NCBI GenBank assembly: GCA_009767595.1
Contig: VSDK01028718.1
Span: 529,484 to 593,483, forward strand
Origin: Symbiodinium kawagutii
Lineage: Eukaryota; Sar; Dinophyceae; Suessiales; Symbiodiniaceae
Length of the DNA: 64,000 nucleotides
Direction of reading: 5' to 3'
In this document: piece after piece, positions 11,060 through 21,985 of the stretch
Numbering within the stretch: the first letter of the stretch is position 1
Layout of the letters: every line of letters starts with the position of its first letter
The notes under the pieces: model-generated
The model's database searches: none
The model's input: the letters and a program-made list of their open reading frames with translations, nothing else
What the model was told of the DNA's origin: nothing
Translations under genes and position numbers: made by a program

Positions 11060-11690
11060 GTTAGGATGAAAGTTGGGATGATGAAATGATAAGTGATGAT
11101 GATACAAAACAGATGATGTTATTTAGTTAGGATGATGAATGATAGTGATCAGGTGATGGTCAATGACTAATGGTTCATGATTCATGTATTAATAGATTTT
11201 AATGATTATACTCAACACATGATATTATATACTTAGGATGATTTATTCTGTATTAATTGTTGATTATAGTCGAGTCGTAAATGAGTATAAAGAGGCTATG
11301 GTGATGCTGGAATGGATTATTGATCAATAATTATGAATGATGAATGATTATATAAAACAGATGATCATATATTACTTAGCATGACTCCGTAATTGTTAAT
11401 TATAGTCGCAAATGATGATAAAGAGGCTTTGGTGATGTTGTAATGGATTATTGATTAATGATTATGAATGGTTAATTAATATACAGAACAGATGAAGGAT
11501 GGTGATTAATGATGGAAAATGTTCAACAAAATATGATAAATGATGGTAAATGATTTGAACAGTGTTTTCATGATAGTGGTGTGCAGTGGTTTATTAATAG
11601 TGTTAGGAAGGATTAGGATGAATGATTGTATAATGATGGCAAACAATCATGACTGGGGTGATACGCGACCAACAGGCACTTCAGAAGGAC
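11060..11690. repeat. GATGAATGATT-rich stretch with a tandem duplication
   Basis: Purine/T-rich sequence without coding frames. Two diverged neighbouring copies (about 11220-11355 and 11365-11490) share ATTATAGTCG, AAAGAGGCT, TGGTGATG and AATGGATTATTGAT in the same order. Confidence 0.6.
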
Positions 11691-11957
11691 CCGCAATGTG
11701 ACTCACGCAGAATTCAGGATCTATGGATGCCTCCAGAATTCACGATTTCATGTTTCATTTGGATCCATGCTGTTGCAACTGCGAATGGACAGCGGGTGGT
11801 TGATTGAGGTTGATTGTTGGGGCTGGTTGTCTCTTTCAAGCCATGTGAATGTACCACTCTTAAGCAAACAAACCAATGCAAGCAGTAGACGATGTTCATT
11901 GGTTACGGTTGGTTGTAATTTTGTTACTCTCTATCATTCAGCATTCTTCCAGCTTCA

Positions 11958-12410
11958 ATGCATCCAGATTCAGCCGAGCTATTGCACAAAGAGGAGAAAA
12001 AGCGCCAGAACACAGAAGGAGTGAGAAGAATATTGATGGCTTTGCGGTTCAAACCTAATTTCGTCCGATACTCAGATGGTCTCCGCCTTGCAGGTGTACT
12101 GGGACGCCGGCATTCTACATGGAAGCCATTCTCCAAGGAAGAGCGGGCCTCCCAATGCGTCAAACAGCAACAAAATGTGGGAAAAGTTTTGAGGAGAGTG
12201 GGAAGCCGAAAAGCTGAAAAGGGCGCAGTTGAAGACGCAGCAAGCCGCGGAAGCAGTGGCCGACCTGTGCGCCAGCCTGAAACACGACATGGAGCTGGCA
12301 GACAAATGAGAGAGAGAGATCTCGTTGATCTTGCGGCAGCCACCATTGACAGCGCCAGCGAGCTGGCAGACAAGTGGTCATGTAATGGTCGTGTATCATT
12401 GCTGTGGTGA
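11958..12410 (+). CDS. coiled-coil-like coding region, frames mixed
   Basis: One + frame is open for 150 codons from ATG 11958 (MHPDSAELLHKEEKKRQNTE). In a second + frame, about 12196-12307, codon use is clearly coding and reads EWEAEKLKRAQLKTQQAAEA, then VADLCASLKHDMELADK, a heptad-like Ala/Leu/Lys helix. Downstream the first frame gives IDSASELADK, repeating the ELADK end. I think at least two exons are present and that the 150-codon frame is partly accidental. Function unknown; coiled-coil interaction likely. Confidence 0.4.
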   Translation: MHPDSAELLHKEEKKRQNTEGVRRILMALRFKPNFVRYSDGLRLAGVLGRRHSTWKPFSKEERASQCVKQQQNVGKVLRRVGSRKAEKGAVEDAASRGSSGRPVRQPETRHGAGRQMRERDLVDLAAATIDSASELADKWSCNGRVSLLW

Positions 12411-12466
12411 TTTGCATAGTGATTATGATAGCGAGTGTTTCCTATGATTGTTGAGAGGTTGTTTAT

Positions 12467-12590
12467 CCATAAGTGGCTGGTTATCAACCATTAGTGGCCG
12501 GTTTTCAACCATTAGTGGCTGGTTATCAACCATTAGTGGCTGGTTATCAACCATTAATGGCTGGTTATGAACCACTAGTGATGATTCACG
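12467..12590. repeat. 21-bp tandem repeat
   Basis: About five to six copies of GGTTATCAACCATTAGTGGCT with single-base changes. The unit is a multiple of three, so the minus strand shows a repeating PLMVDNQ frame that is not evidence for a gene. Confidence 0.85.
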
Positions 12591-12829
12591 ATAGTTAATG
12601 TTAGTAGCTGGGGGTGATGCTACACTTGATATTAGCCGGGGACAGTCGCACTGCAAGAACAACACTGGTCAGACACGGAGGACAGTTGAAGATCCAAAAT
12701 CTTGGTTGTTTGCTTGTAATTGCTGCGGTGTTCATGAAACCTTGGCATCAGGAAGGATAGTTGAATGTGTAGCGTGCGTACGAGTTGTCCTTATTTGCTA
12801 TTGTTGACCATCACTAGTAATCACCAAGC

Positions 12830-13600
12830 AGCCATGAACAAACCATGCATTTATTTAAAGTTTTTTTGCCCCGGCCAAATCACGGAATGCGCACAACTAC
12901 ACGCTAGGATTAAAGACCATGGCCATCGTCCATTGCCATTGTGATGATGGCAAATTGTTACGCGACGATTTCCAATTATCTCGGTGCATTATCGAGCATT
13001 ATATATCCATGATCCGTGCATAGCATGTCCAAATGATTTATTTACAATTCTTACTGAAGGTTTCAGTACAGTGGCTTGCTAGCAAAACACTACTGGCAGT
13101 CCTTTGGTTATTTGGTTACTGTTGGTCTTATGATTGTTGTTCAACCACACTTGCTGGTCGTACAAGAACATCTATCATAGTTAGCCGGCAGCAACTATCA
13201 TGATCAATTGTCAATTGTCAACAATGACAAACTACAGTATAAGGAAATATCGCCATCTTTAGAAATAAATCCTGCCTATATTCTAGCATCCTGAACAATT
13301 ACCATCGACCACAACCACTCTCCGACACCATGGCATTGCGATGAACCCGAATCATGATGATTCCAACCTCATTAGGCTATCATCATGAAAAAATCACCAA
13401 TGTTTATGCTACACATAGCAATATCCCAAGTATGTTTTCAATAGCCCAAGTATGTTTTTTCACATATATAACTTCTATAGCATCACTACCAACCACCAAC
13501 AATCCATCAATTCACCATCAATCAACATTGATTGGACCGTTAACCCTCAGTTTGCTAAGGAAAAAAACGTGAATTAACCATCAGTTGACCATCATGAACC
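12830..13600. other. gene-poor stretch
   Basis: AT-rich, rich in AACCATCA-type words; no exon-like island seen. Confidence 0.5.
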
Positions 13601-13659
13601 AGCAAATTCACGAGTTATTCACCATCCATTCACTGTCCATTCACCATCGCCCCACCAAA

Positions 13660-13745
13660 AAAGGCCGCCATGGCTCTCATGGGTTTCAGGTCTTGGCGCT
13701 CCGGGTCCTGGTCAAGCAACTTGGCGGCCACGAAAGCGTGTGGGG
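13660..13745 (-). CDS. short exon-like island (minus)
   Basis: On the minus strand the GC-rich island reads HAFVAAKLLDQDPERQDLKP, then MRAMAAFF: a convincing soluble sequence. The + strand frames are Trp/Pro-rich and less likely. Borders are unclear; no family recognised. Confidence 0.4.
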
Positions 13746-13760
13746 AAGGCATAGTAGTTG

Positions 13761-13879
13761 GTGGTTTCTCAAGTCACACAGGACCACCCAAATCATGCAG
13801 TTGATTACTGTAACCATTTTTAGTATTTGTAGTATTAAGACCATCTATTTTTGGGGTCTCTTATGACTTGAGAAACCAC
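13761..13879. mobile_element. 119-bp MITE with perfect 16-bp ends
   Basis: GTGGTTTCTCAAGTCA at 13761-13776 is matched by its exact reverse complement at 13864-13879. The interior is AT-rich and non-coding. The GTTTCTCAA core is shared with the ATATGG family at 2477 and 60112. Confidence 0.65.
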
Positions 13880-13883
13880 ATCA

Positions 13884-14234
13884 TTGAGTTTCATGCCACG
13901 AATTGTAAATCGTGCAATGGTTCTAGCCATAGAACAGCTTGTTCACCCGCCTCTCTTTGAACAACACGTCAGTGTGCATTCCGGACACCCTGGAATGAAG
14001 CAGCAGATGCTGCTGCATGGGCGGCTGCTGCATGGGCGGCTGCTGCATGGGCGGCTGCTCGTGGTTCGCTGCCCTTTTTCAGAATTGTTGAATCGCCTCA
14101 TTTTTGATTTGAGACATCCCAGCATCCCTCGCTTGTTGAATAACTGGCGTGACATTCTGGTGGATGTTTCTACCCCCCTTCGTTGTGAGCCTTCTGTTGA
14201 TCTTGATTTGCAGCCCTTGGAGGATGACATGTAG
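13884..14234 (+). CDS. possible exon with 15-bp triplication
   Basis: The frame is open for 116 codons, ending in protein-like sequence FDLRHPSIPRLLNNWRDILV, then a Leu/Asp-rich tail. It includes three tandem copies of CATGGGCGGCTGCTG (14016-14060), read as LLHGR repeats; the opposite strand reads them as QQPPM repeats. The first third may be intron. Function unknown. Confidence 0.35.
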   Translation: MSFMPRIVNRAMVLAIEQLVHPPLFEQHVSVHSGHPGMKQQMLLHGRLLHGRLLHGRLLVVRCPFSELLNRLIFDLRHPSIPRLLNNWRDILVDVSTPLRCEPSVDLDLQPLEDDM

Positions 14235-14265
14235 CATCCGTCCGTGTCAGTTTGATTGAGCCCCT

Positions 14266-14301
14266 CGTGACGGGGAATGTTCTGACCTTGTACCCGTCAC
14301 G
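14266..14301. other. 9-bp perfect hairpin
   Basis: CGTGACGGG (14266-14274) pairs with CCCGTCACG (14293-14301) across an 18 nt loop. The CCCGTCAC word also ends the hairpins at 28686-28937. Confidence 0.5.
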
Positions 14302-14764
14302 GTAGAGTTGTCTCAGCACGTCAAGAAACTATCATGAAGGCCTTGGTTGTCTCTTGTGACTGTTCATTCACCAGCAGTAGCCAATGACCAACAACTACTA
14401 ATTATGGATAACTATCTAAGTAGTGAGTTTGGGGAATTGCCTTGAAAGCTACCTTTAGTCTTAGTGATCATGGTTTGTTACTCTTGTGAATAATCCAAGG
14501 TGATACAAAGTGGTTTCGCAACGCAAGGTTAGGGATGCCGCTACTTTTGTGTTTGTTGTTTCTGATTGTTGCTTCAAAGCCCACAGTTTTCATCCTCAGA
14601 GTTGCTACATACTGTTAGTATGTACAGCCATATACCGTGTTCAAACAGTCCAACGGTCAGTACACTTGCGGACCTCTTGCATCATCATGATCCATGCATA
14701 TATAACTCATGAAGAGAAATATAGATCTCACCCCAGCTATCTTTGTATTGCTATGGATGTGCAG

Positions 14765-14900
14765 TAGCCATTCAAGACCTGGGGCATCATTCCGCACTCG
14801 CCATTTTTTGAGGCCCAGAAAAAGAACTGCTGTCAAGGAGGAGGAAACAAAGATCCTCCCAGGACGCTTCCAAGCGGCTGCTTGGGAGGGAGCGAGCTAA
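14765..14900 (+). CDS. exon-like island, frame uncertain
   Basis: Coding-like island after an AG. One frame reads SHSRPGASFRTRHFLRPRKR, then an acidic/basic stretch to TAA; another contains PFFEAQKKN. The FFEAQ codons (14804-14820) are identical over 17 bases to an exon at 51914-51930, which favours the second frame. Confidence 0.35.
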
Positions 14901-14994
14901 GGATCCACATATCCCTCTAAAGGGGAACTACTTGGTGGTTGACTGACCGCTGATGATGGTTAATGAGGGATTACCAACAATGATGATTGAACAA

Positions 14995-15101
14995 CTAGTG
15001 GTTGGTGGTTTGATTCACAATTTGTTATTTTCCCGCTTGTAGTTGTTGACAAATGGTCGGTTGGCTTGCGCATATGTTTGATAGGGGTAACCAACAACCA
15101 G
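14995..15101. mobile_element. small inverted-repeat element, CTGGTTGG family
   Basis: Left end CTAGTGGTTGGTGGTTTGA, interior with TTGTTATTTTCCC, right end GATAGGGGTAACCAACAACC then AG. Same architecture as 44795-44900. Confidence 0.5.
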
Positions 15102-15514
15102 GGAAGCTTTGGAGCTGGAGTGACCAAAGAGATCCAACGGGTTGAAATGGAAACATGAGCAGTTACAGAACCCAGATGAGCAAATGACCATGCGGATATT
15201 ATCCAACCGGAGACAAGCCAATAGTCTCCCAGTGAGAAAACAAGAATATTGGAGGCTGAGCACACCACGCATTATGTTTTCAAATCCATTGGTTTGTTTT
15301 CGGTTTCTTTCTATACCTGTGCTTGTGAGTTCGAAATATTGTATTTATGCATGGCTAATGAAGCGATATGAAGCAACATCAACAACCAATGTCATGGAAG
15401 TAGTTGGATGGTGAGTATGGATATCAGTTTTGGAGCCGAATTGGTCAAGCTCGTGATCAGTGCTTATGGAATTTATCGAAGGTCCAAGGATTTCACAAGC
15501 AGCCCCATGGGGAT

Positions 15515-15712
15515 CTAAACCACCAGTTGTTTCATGTTTTTGGGGATTGACTGATCACCAAGAAACATCAAACATTCTATGATTTTCCTCACCGTGCATG
15601 TTCTTTCATCCATAGCTTTGGTCATCCGATCGGTGGCCCCCATCATGATTCCTATTGTGGAAGCTATTTCCAGTTGGATGGTGCAGCCTTGAGGTATGGG
15701 GTGCTTTCCCAA
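15515..15712 (-). CDS. possible exon (minus), unknown protein
   Basis: The minus frame reads QGCTIQLEIASTIGIMMGAT, then DRMTKAMDERTCTVRKIIEC and LMFLGDQSIPKNMK, with a protein-like pattern. It is flanked by sequence without coding character. Function unknown. Confidence 0.4.
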   Translation of the reverse strand: MGKHPIPQGCTIQLEIASTIGIMMGATDRMTKAMDERTCTVRKIIECLMFLGDQSIPKNMKQLVV

Positions 15713-16048
15713 GTGGGTATGTTTGTTGGGCCGGGGGATGGTGAAGCTCTCATGGCTATATAGAATGCTATCCTTGTGGGGAACTGCAGGACTATCGCTG
15801 ATCTACCATCGAAAAAATTCAAGATTCCAAGAGTTGTATGCTGTCGTTCCCCCTCAACTCGTTGCCCCCCATTGATCCAGGTCAGTGCGGATATCCATCA
15901 TTTCCTTGATTTCCAGGTTTTGGAGGCCCCAACACTTCAACCGCCTCTCTGGAAGATATTGTTGCTTAACTCGTCACCACACGGGTTGCGTGACTATGCT
16001 TAGTTGCTAGTTAAACTCGTTGTGGCCAATGATCACAATTGTTTCGGT

Positions 16049-16142
16049 CAACCACCTGTTTCGAGTCATCATCAATCACCTGTTTCGAGTCATCATCAAC
16101 CACTTGTTTCGAGTCATCATCAACCACCTGTTTGGAGTCAAA
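16049..16142. repeat. 24-bp tandem repeat
   Basis: Four near-identical copies of CCTGTTTCGAGTCATCATCA plus ACCA. The minus strand reads repeated SKQVVDDD. The word CCACCTGTTTCGAGT recurs once at about 43933. Confidence 0.85.
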
Positions 16143-16189
16143 TGTTGATTTGTCCCTTCTAATTGTAGACTGATGATCATCAACGACCT

Positions 16190-16285
16190 GCTTACACCGG
16201 CCAGGATTGGTGGACGATAAAATCATATCCTTGGCTTTTGGAGGCTCCGGTGCGCCCCAAGACAAGACTCTGGCATCATAGGGGT
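16190..16285 (+). CDS. short exon-like island, strand uncertain
   Basis: The + strand after CAG reads LVDDKIISLAFGGSGAPQDK to TAG; the minus strand reads YDARVLSWGAPEPPKAKDMI. Both are plausible, so only coding character is claimed. Confidence 0.3.
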
Positions 16286-16482
16286 TCTTCAAATATGGGA
16301 CCCCGAAGATGGATGGTTTATTACTAGAAATGGCTTATAGAGCATGATCTAAATGGATGGTCTATTAAATATTGCGATATTTTTTAGTAGAGGATGATAT
16401 ATAAATGGATGGTTTGTATAGTAATTTGCTAAAGATGGTTTCTAGAAGATGATTTAGGGGTGCCCCTATTTTGACAAAGTAC
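16281..16482. mobile_element. MITE-like element, ATATGG family (long form)
   Basis: Left end GGGGTTCTTCAAATATGGGA then CCCC; right end GGGGTGCCCCTATTTTGACA, the approximate inverse. The interior shares GGATGGTTTATTACTA and AAATGG with the copy at 60112. About 200 bp; it contains repeated AAATGGATGGT words. Confidence 0.5.
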
Positions 16483-16642
16483 AATTTTTACGGAAAGAGA
16501 CGTGCTTCAGGTTCACTGGAAAAAGGCATGCGAGCAAGGCAACTCATTTGGGTCCTGATTGCTTTCTTTCCCGGTAGCACGTTTGGGTTAGGAATTCCTG
16601 GACTCAAAACGGGTGGAGGATGCTGAAGAAATTAATGTATGT

Positions 16643-16669
16643 GATATATATATATATATATATATATAT
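16643..16669. repeat. (TA)n microsatellite
   Basis: Uninterrupted TA run. Confidence 0.9.
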
Positions 16670-16737
16670 TAGCATGCGGAGTGTCATGGACATAGATGCG
16701 ACATGTTGATTGCACGACTAGCTTCCTTTATCTACCG

Positions 16738-16748
16738 CTATCTATCTC

Positions 16749-16801
<53 letters not shown>

Positions 16802-16803
16802 TT
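16738..16803. repeat. (CTAT)n microsatellite
   Basis: About fifteen CTAT units. The frames read as LSIYLSIYLS through it are artefacts. Confidence 0.9.
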
Positions 16804-17587
16804 TTCTACCTGTTATTCGTTATTCGTTGTATGTTTACTGAGTCATATGGTGGCCATGTCCCATGCCATGACTGTCCCTTTGTACATGGTCTGTTCATAC
16901 GATTTTCTTGGTCAGCATTGTCATTCTATATATTGATATTATATGTGATACGCAATTTTACTTATAGTTGCATGGTTTCAGTTCCAATCCTGCAGCACAT
17001 ACATGCATGCACAGATACATACATTACACTGGGTGGATTATAGCTATTACCTTAGCTTTCAGGCTTTTTGGGATATGATGCTTTTACCATATGGCCACTA
17101 AAAGTTAGACTTTTAGCAAGGGATCTAGAAGCCACCAAGTATTCTACATGCGCAATGTTTTGATTTGTGCCAGCATTTTTCTGCAAACGATGCGTAATTC
17201 ATCTTGTTTCTACCACATGGTAAATCAATTATATCCTAAAAAACCTAAAAACATCCGTAATTGATGTTTAGGGTTAGGTATTATCATTAATTACTAGTAT
17301 TATGGTTAATTGTAAATCGTATAGCCATTGGCCATTGGTTAATATGTGCAGGTCCGTAGGTGACACTCAGATCCCAGGTTGTGGCGGCGGCTGTCGGTGA
17401 CCAGTATCCGAACCACAGCTGGTTGGATCACATCATCTGTTGGTTCCCAGTGGGACCCCTACAGACCACAACTGGACCAATATTGAACCTCGTTTCCACC
17501 TTTGTTCACAATGATTTATCATTGGTTGTCCCATGACTCACCATCAAACCCTTATAATTGCTGGTCACCAATGTCCATTGCTCACAG

Positions 17588-17704
17588 TGCCAGGGTGAAA
17601 CGCCGCTGAACATGCGCGCGCTTGTGCAGTCTCTGACTGAAGGGGTGCAGATTTTTAGTCATAAAGCAAAAACTGGTTGCACACCTGCCTGCAGTATCAT
17701 GTGA
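17588..17704 (+). CDS. exon, unknown protein
   Basis: After an AG the frame reads CQGETPLNMRALVQSLTEGV, then QIFSHKAKTGCTPACSIM to a TGA. GC-rich third positions at the start. A good candidate internal exon; family not recognised. Confidence 0.5.
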   Translation, partial: CQGETPLNMRALVQSLTEGVQIFSHKAKTGCTPACSIM

Positions 17705-17799
17705 GTGAAGTATGTGTGTGTTATATATGTTTTTTTTTTTGCGTTTATGTTTGCTTTTTTGTTTTTTTGTTGTTTTTTCCATATGTGCATATTCCAGGA

Positions 17800-18540
17800 A
17801 ATTTGGCTAGATATGCATCGATAAAGGCATGTTTATCTTGACAATCTATCTACCTGTGTCCCTCACCATGTGTGTGTGTGTATGTACATTACATGTATAT
17901 ACATATTCATACCATTTTCTGTTAGCATCTACAAAGTATGCAAAATCTTCTGTGTGTAGTGTAACAAACGGATACCCGAATAGATTTTTCGTAATATACA
18001 CAATCATGGTTGATTGAGGGGTAGCGACTTGGCCATTAACAGGTAAATGGCCAATAACAGGGTCAACGATGCTTAATGATGGCTTGTTGTTTGTCATGAG
18101 TCATGATTGTAATGATTGTTCATGGCCCCAACGTCTACAGCCGCTGGTGATCACAAGCAACAACAGGCGGATTGATTGTTAATTGTGTACGATCATAATG
18201 ATAGATCATCTAAATAGTAAATGATTAAATGATAATCTACAGTAAATTATGATCTCTAGAGATATTTAACAAAAACATAATGATAGATCATTTCAATATC
18301 TCCAGATTCATTTTTTCATAAATCACCATCAGTTGACCTCAAATAGTTTGTTAATGATGATTAGGTATTAGCATATTCTGTCGACTCGAAAAGACATTGA
18401 TAGTATGATTTGAATCTTATGCGAGATCATTTTCCACAATGGTCAATGATGCTTGATGATGGCAGTTGGCACCCTGAAATGGCCTCACGACAGTTGTCGG
18501 GTGTCATTCCCTGGAATGATTTGTGTTTGCTTGTGTTTGA
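17800..18540. other. gene-poor stretch
   Basis: AT-rich with ATGATTGATT-type words and a TGTG run at about 17870; no supported exon. Confidence 0.5.
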
Positions 18541-18548
18541 TGTTTCCT

Positions 18549-18680
18549 TTTTGGGATGGCGAAGCTGGCGACATGAACCACACCAGGGCAAGGCAGTTCA
18601 ATTGTGAGGCGAACAGCAACCCCAGCAACGAACACGTTTGCACCCTGCGATACCACTGTGGGGGGAGCTGCGCGAGCTAA
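18549..18680 (+). CDS. Cys-rich exon, unknown protein
   Basis: The frame reads FWDGEAGDMNHTRARQFNCE, then ANSNPSNEHVCTLRYHCGGS and CAS to TAA. About 80% of third positions are G or C, the clearest codon signal in this part. Four Cys in 43 residues suggest a disulfide or metal-bound module. The minus frame is open too but less biased. It could be a 5' exon of gene A or of an upstream gene. Confidence 0.5.
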   Translation, partial: FWDGEAGDMNHTRARQFNCEANSNPSNEHVCTLRYHCGGSCAS

Positions 18681-19154
18681 GCTGGGGCCCGTGAACAGAT
18701 CAAGGGTATCAGGTCGCGGTTGGCCACCGCAAGGTGAATCAATGCTTGATGATGGTTGGTTAGTAGATTGATCATGGTGAATCAATGGACAAACAGTTGA
18801 TTACGAAGTAGTTGTTGGTCAATGAATGGTTGATAGATGGTTGACGCTTGGTTAATCATTAGATGTTTCACTTCCAGGTCTTCTCATGAGCAATGTGATG
18901 ATGCAGATCCAGGACACATCAGGACACCATTTTTTTTGGCGGCAACGGGTGATTGCGTCCTTTTTAGGTTGCAATTGAAGTATTGATTGTTTTTCCAACC
19001 TAAAGGCATTTCGTTCAAAAACATGTATGCAAGTATAATCATAACCAGGTCTCTTCCAAACAGCAACCGGGTCTTGGACATGTTGTTGGGATGGTGTCTT
19101 AGTTGCGTGTCCCCGCAGTCATGGGGGCTTGCTTCTCTGTTTCCCTTTGCCAAC

Positions 19155-21985
19155 ATGCCGTGGCGCTATGTGGAGTCTTCTGACTCTGAGTGCGAAGTGT
19201 TGGATGAGGAGCTTTGGTTTTCTCTCAGTTGGAATGTTCTAAATCTCCTTGTTTCTGGTGTTGCTCGACTTTCCTTTCCTTCCTTCCGTTTCCAGGAGTT
19301 GGATGAGAAGCAGCTTCGATATGTGGAGTGCGGGAAGAAATTTGCCCAAGCCAGTGGCTTCTCGATTTTAACTCATGGGGATTTTGAGAAACAATTGCTC
19401 GAACCTGTTGGGGCTCACCTTTCATAGACTCTGGTCAATTGACTCAGGAGTTGACAAATTCCTATCCCAATGGGCAAACCGCACCTTCACTTATGGCAGT
19501 GACTGCATCTGGGCTATTACTTTCTGTGTGATTTTGAATTCAACATGAAGATGACATATGAATATCTCGCTGCCGCCCAGCGAATGAGGCAGCGGAATAG
19601 ATGCTCCTTTATTTGCTTTGAAGGAGCTCTTTCAGGAGAAGAAAGATCAAATCCGCTACATGTAGCCCAGCCAAACATTCGATGAACCAGCTTAGTGTAA
19701 AGAGAAAGACCAAGACATCACAATATTGCACATGTGTAATGCATGCCGACGTTACCACATGCCGACATCACAATAACGCCCACTAAGGTACAACTCGGAG
19801 ATCAACCGCCATGCCAAGGAGTTCTTAGGACTGAACCATGAGGCCCCGAGAAAGTGACTCAGTTTACATTATATGAATTGACAACAAGGACATTTCAATG
19901 TTCAAGCATTTCAGGTTCACTTACTGGCGATGAATGTATAGATTGAACTCGCTCCAAGGCAAGGCAATGACGTGATGGAGGAAAACAGGAAGGAGTTCCT
20001 GAAACAAGTATCTCAACTGAATTGATTACCTGCTTCATACCTGTCCCTTTCTGGTTCAGATCCATACTATATGTCAACCTGTCCTGAGGTATGCCTCTAC
20101 GTGGCTGGCTTCCCTTGCACACCTTACAGTCTGCTGGGGCTACTGAAGAGGTTTGAAGATCCCAACTCGCTTCCATTGTTCCAGATCATCCGCCATCTCA
20201 AAAAGACCAAACCAGCGGTTTCTGGGCTCAATCAACAATTTCCAAAATGTGTACGATGTTAAGCAGATTCAACTAATTCCAAACAAATTCAAAAATTATG
20301 TTTTGGCCTGCTCACCTAGATGGGGGCGTTGGAGAACGTGTTGGGGATCCTGGCGGTGATGGACGCGGTGGAAGAAGTGCTCAGGGAGAATCTGCCTGAG
20401 TCCCTTTGCCTAAAAATGTTGGAGTGAGTAAGCTTTAGGCTTCAGTTGTCCTAGTTTTGAATCCCGCAGTAGCTTAGGTACACTTTCCATGTGCTGCAGC
20501 TGAACCCGAAGCTTGGATTGCTCCCAATGAATTGCCCAACCTGTTCATTATTTTTCTTGATGATGGTGGTGTTGGCAACCCATCTTGCGCCCAGGAGAGA
20601 GTTCGGCGCACCCATCTCGCGCCCTCGCGTGTTCATCCTTTTCATCCGCACTGAGCTGATGTTGAAGGCTGCAGCTGCTGACTTTGGTGCATTTGCAGAG
20701 AAGATCGTGGAAAGTCTGCATATGAAAGCTGAAATCCACTGGAAACATGTCTCAAAGAAGTGTTGCAGGCATCATTCAGTTCAACCATGTCAATCAATAT
20801 TATGTTATTATGTAAATGTCTTATGACTTATGTAATGTGTTGGTTTCTACGTCTTGTTGGTACCTAGGAATGATCTGCTGCTGCCCGATGACAATTGGGC
20901 AGTGCAAAGAGATATGAAAAGGAGGTCTGACCTGAAGATGAAGAGATCCTCAACGTCCCTTGTTCTCATTTCAGAAACTGAGATATGGCCTTCATTACAT
21001 TCTTGGGTTTATTGAACATGTTTACTGGCCTGGAACGAGGAAAACGAAGCCTGGACTCACTTGGCCTCGCAAACACAAACTTTGGGCCAAAAAGAACAAG
21101 GTGCCCTCATGATAAAAAGCAATGATTGTAATACGCGATGTGATATTTGTCATCATTTTGGCATGCCTCACACAAATCAGGTGAAGAAAGCTTCTGGATA
21201 TTTCCAGAAGATCTGCCCGCGCGGGCCTTCTCAAATCACAACCAAGCGTGAGCTGGAGGCCTGCTGATCGTTTGTGGAGGGTTGGTATGTTGAACAAAAT
21301 GTTTTTCCCTTCTGAGGCACTTGATCTTATGATGAAGCATCATCAAGGAGAGATTGCTGCAATCAACACCAGCCAAACGTTGGGAAGAATGCCGCATGTG
21401 AACAAAGAGTCTCCGCTTATGACCCTTACGTTGGATTCTGAGTGTGAACCAGTATTCATCAAACTGCTTGCAACAAAAATGACCTAGCCTAGAAATGAGT
21501 ACTTTGACATCAATATGCTATAATTACAGAATTATCTTTCACACACCTTCCTAGCGACTAAGGCCCGGTGGCTCATATTTTGTGGTGGACCGACAGCGCT
21601 TTCTGATTGGTTTCTTGGCAGCCTTTCCTTGTCAAACATGTTGCAAGGTCTTCTCAGCATGCTGCTCATCTCAGCACGTTGCTAGTCTCAGTATGTTGCT
21701 CATCTCAGCATTCCTGCCGCCGGAGGTCGCGAGGTACTACTGCTTATGGGGCTTCCTCTGCACAAGCTCAAGCTCAATGAGTTCCCAGAGCAGGACAGTT
21801 GAGTGGGTGGATGTGTCAAACCATTCTCAATCATAATGTCCAACATATTTGATTCTGATATCACCCAGGAGTTGGCACGGATGGGTGGCAACAGCATTTC
21901 AATCCGAGCTATGCTAGTTGGGATTTGCGTCCTTCTTGGCGCTGTGCATCCTCACCGACTCCATGCCTACGTGAGTTCCACCTGA
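19155..21985 (+). CDS. C5-cytosine DNA methyltransferase, multi-exon (gene A)
   Basis: SAM-dependent enzyme predicted to methylate C5 of cytosine in DNA, in the nucleus. Exons by eye: 19155-19211 (MPWRYVESSDSECEVLDEE), 19296-~19360, 19448-19504 plus 19589-~19656 (joined motif I YGSDCSGIDAPLFAL), 19788-19853 (SEINRHAKEFLGLNHE), 20060-20217 (motif IV VAGFPCTPYS with catalytic Cys), 20320-~20400 (motif VI ALENVLG), ~20491-20730 (motif VIII FGAPISRPRVFILF), 20868-20945, 21040-21100, 21181-21258 plus 21317-~21435 (ELEALDLMMKHHQGE, NTSQTLGRMP), about 21570-21640 (VVDRQRFL, motif IX-like), 21734-21793 (GLPLHKLKLNEFPEQ), about 21855-21972 (motif X ARMGGNSISIRAM). The catalytic Cys and the ENV Glu are present, so it may be active. 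Two introns fit GC-AG ends. The true first exon and 3' end are uncertain. Confidence 0.8.

Noticed and set aside
16696..17043. Frames rich in LSIYLSIY (also at 52757-53150)
   Set aside because: They read through CTAT microsatellites.
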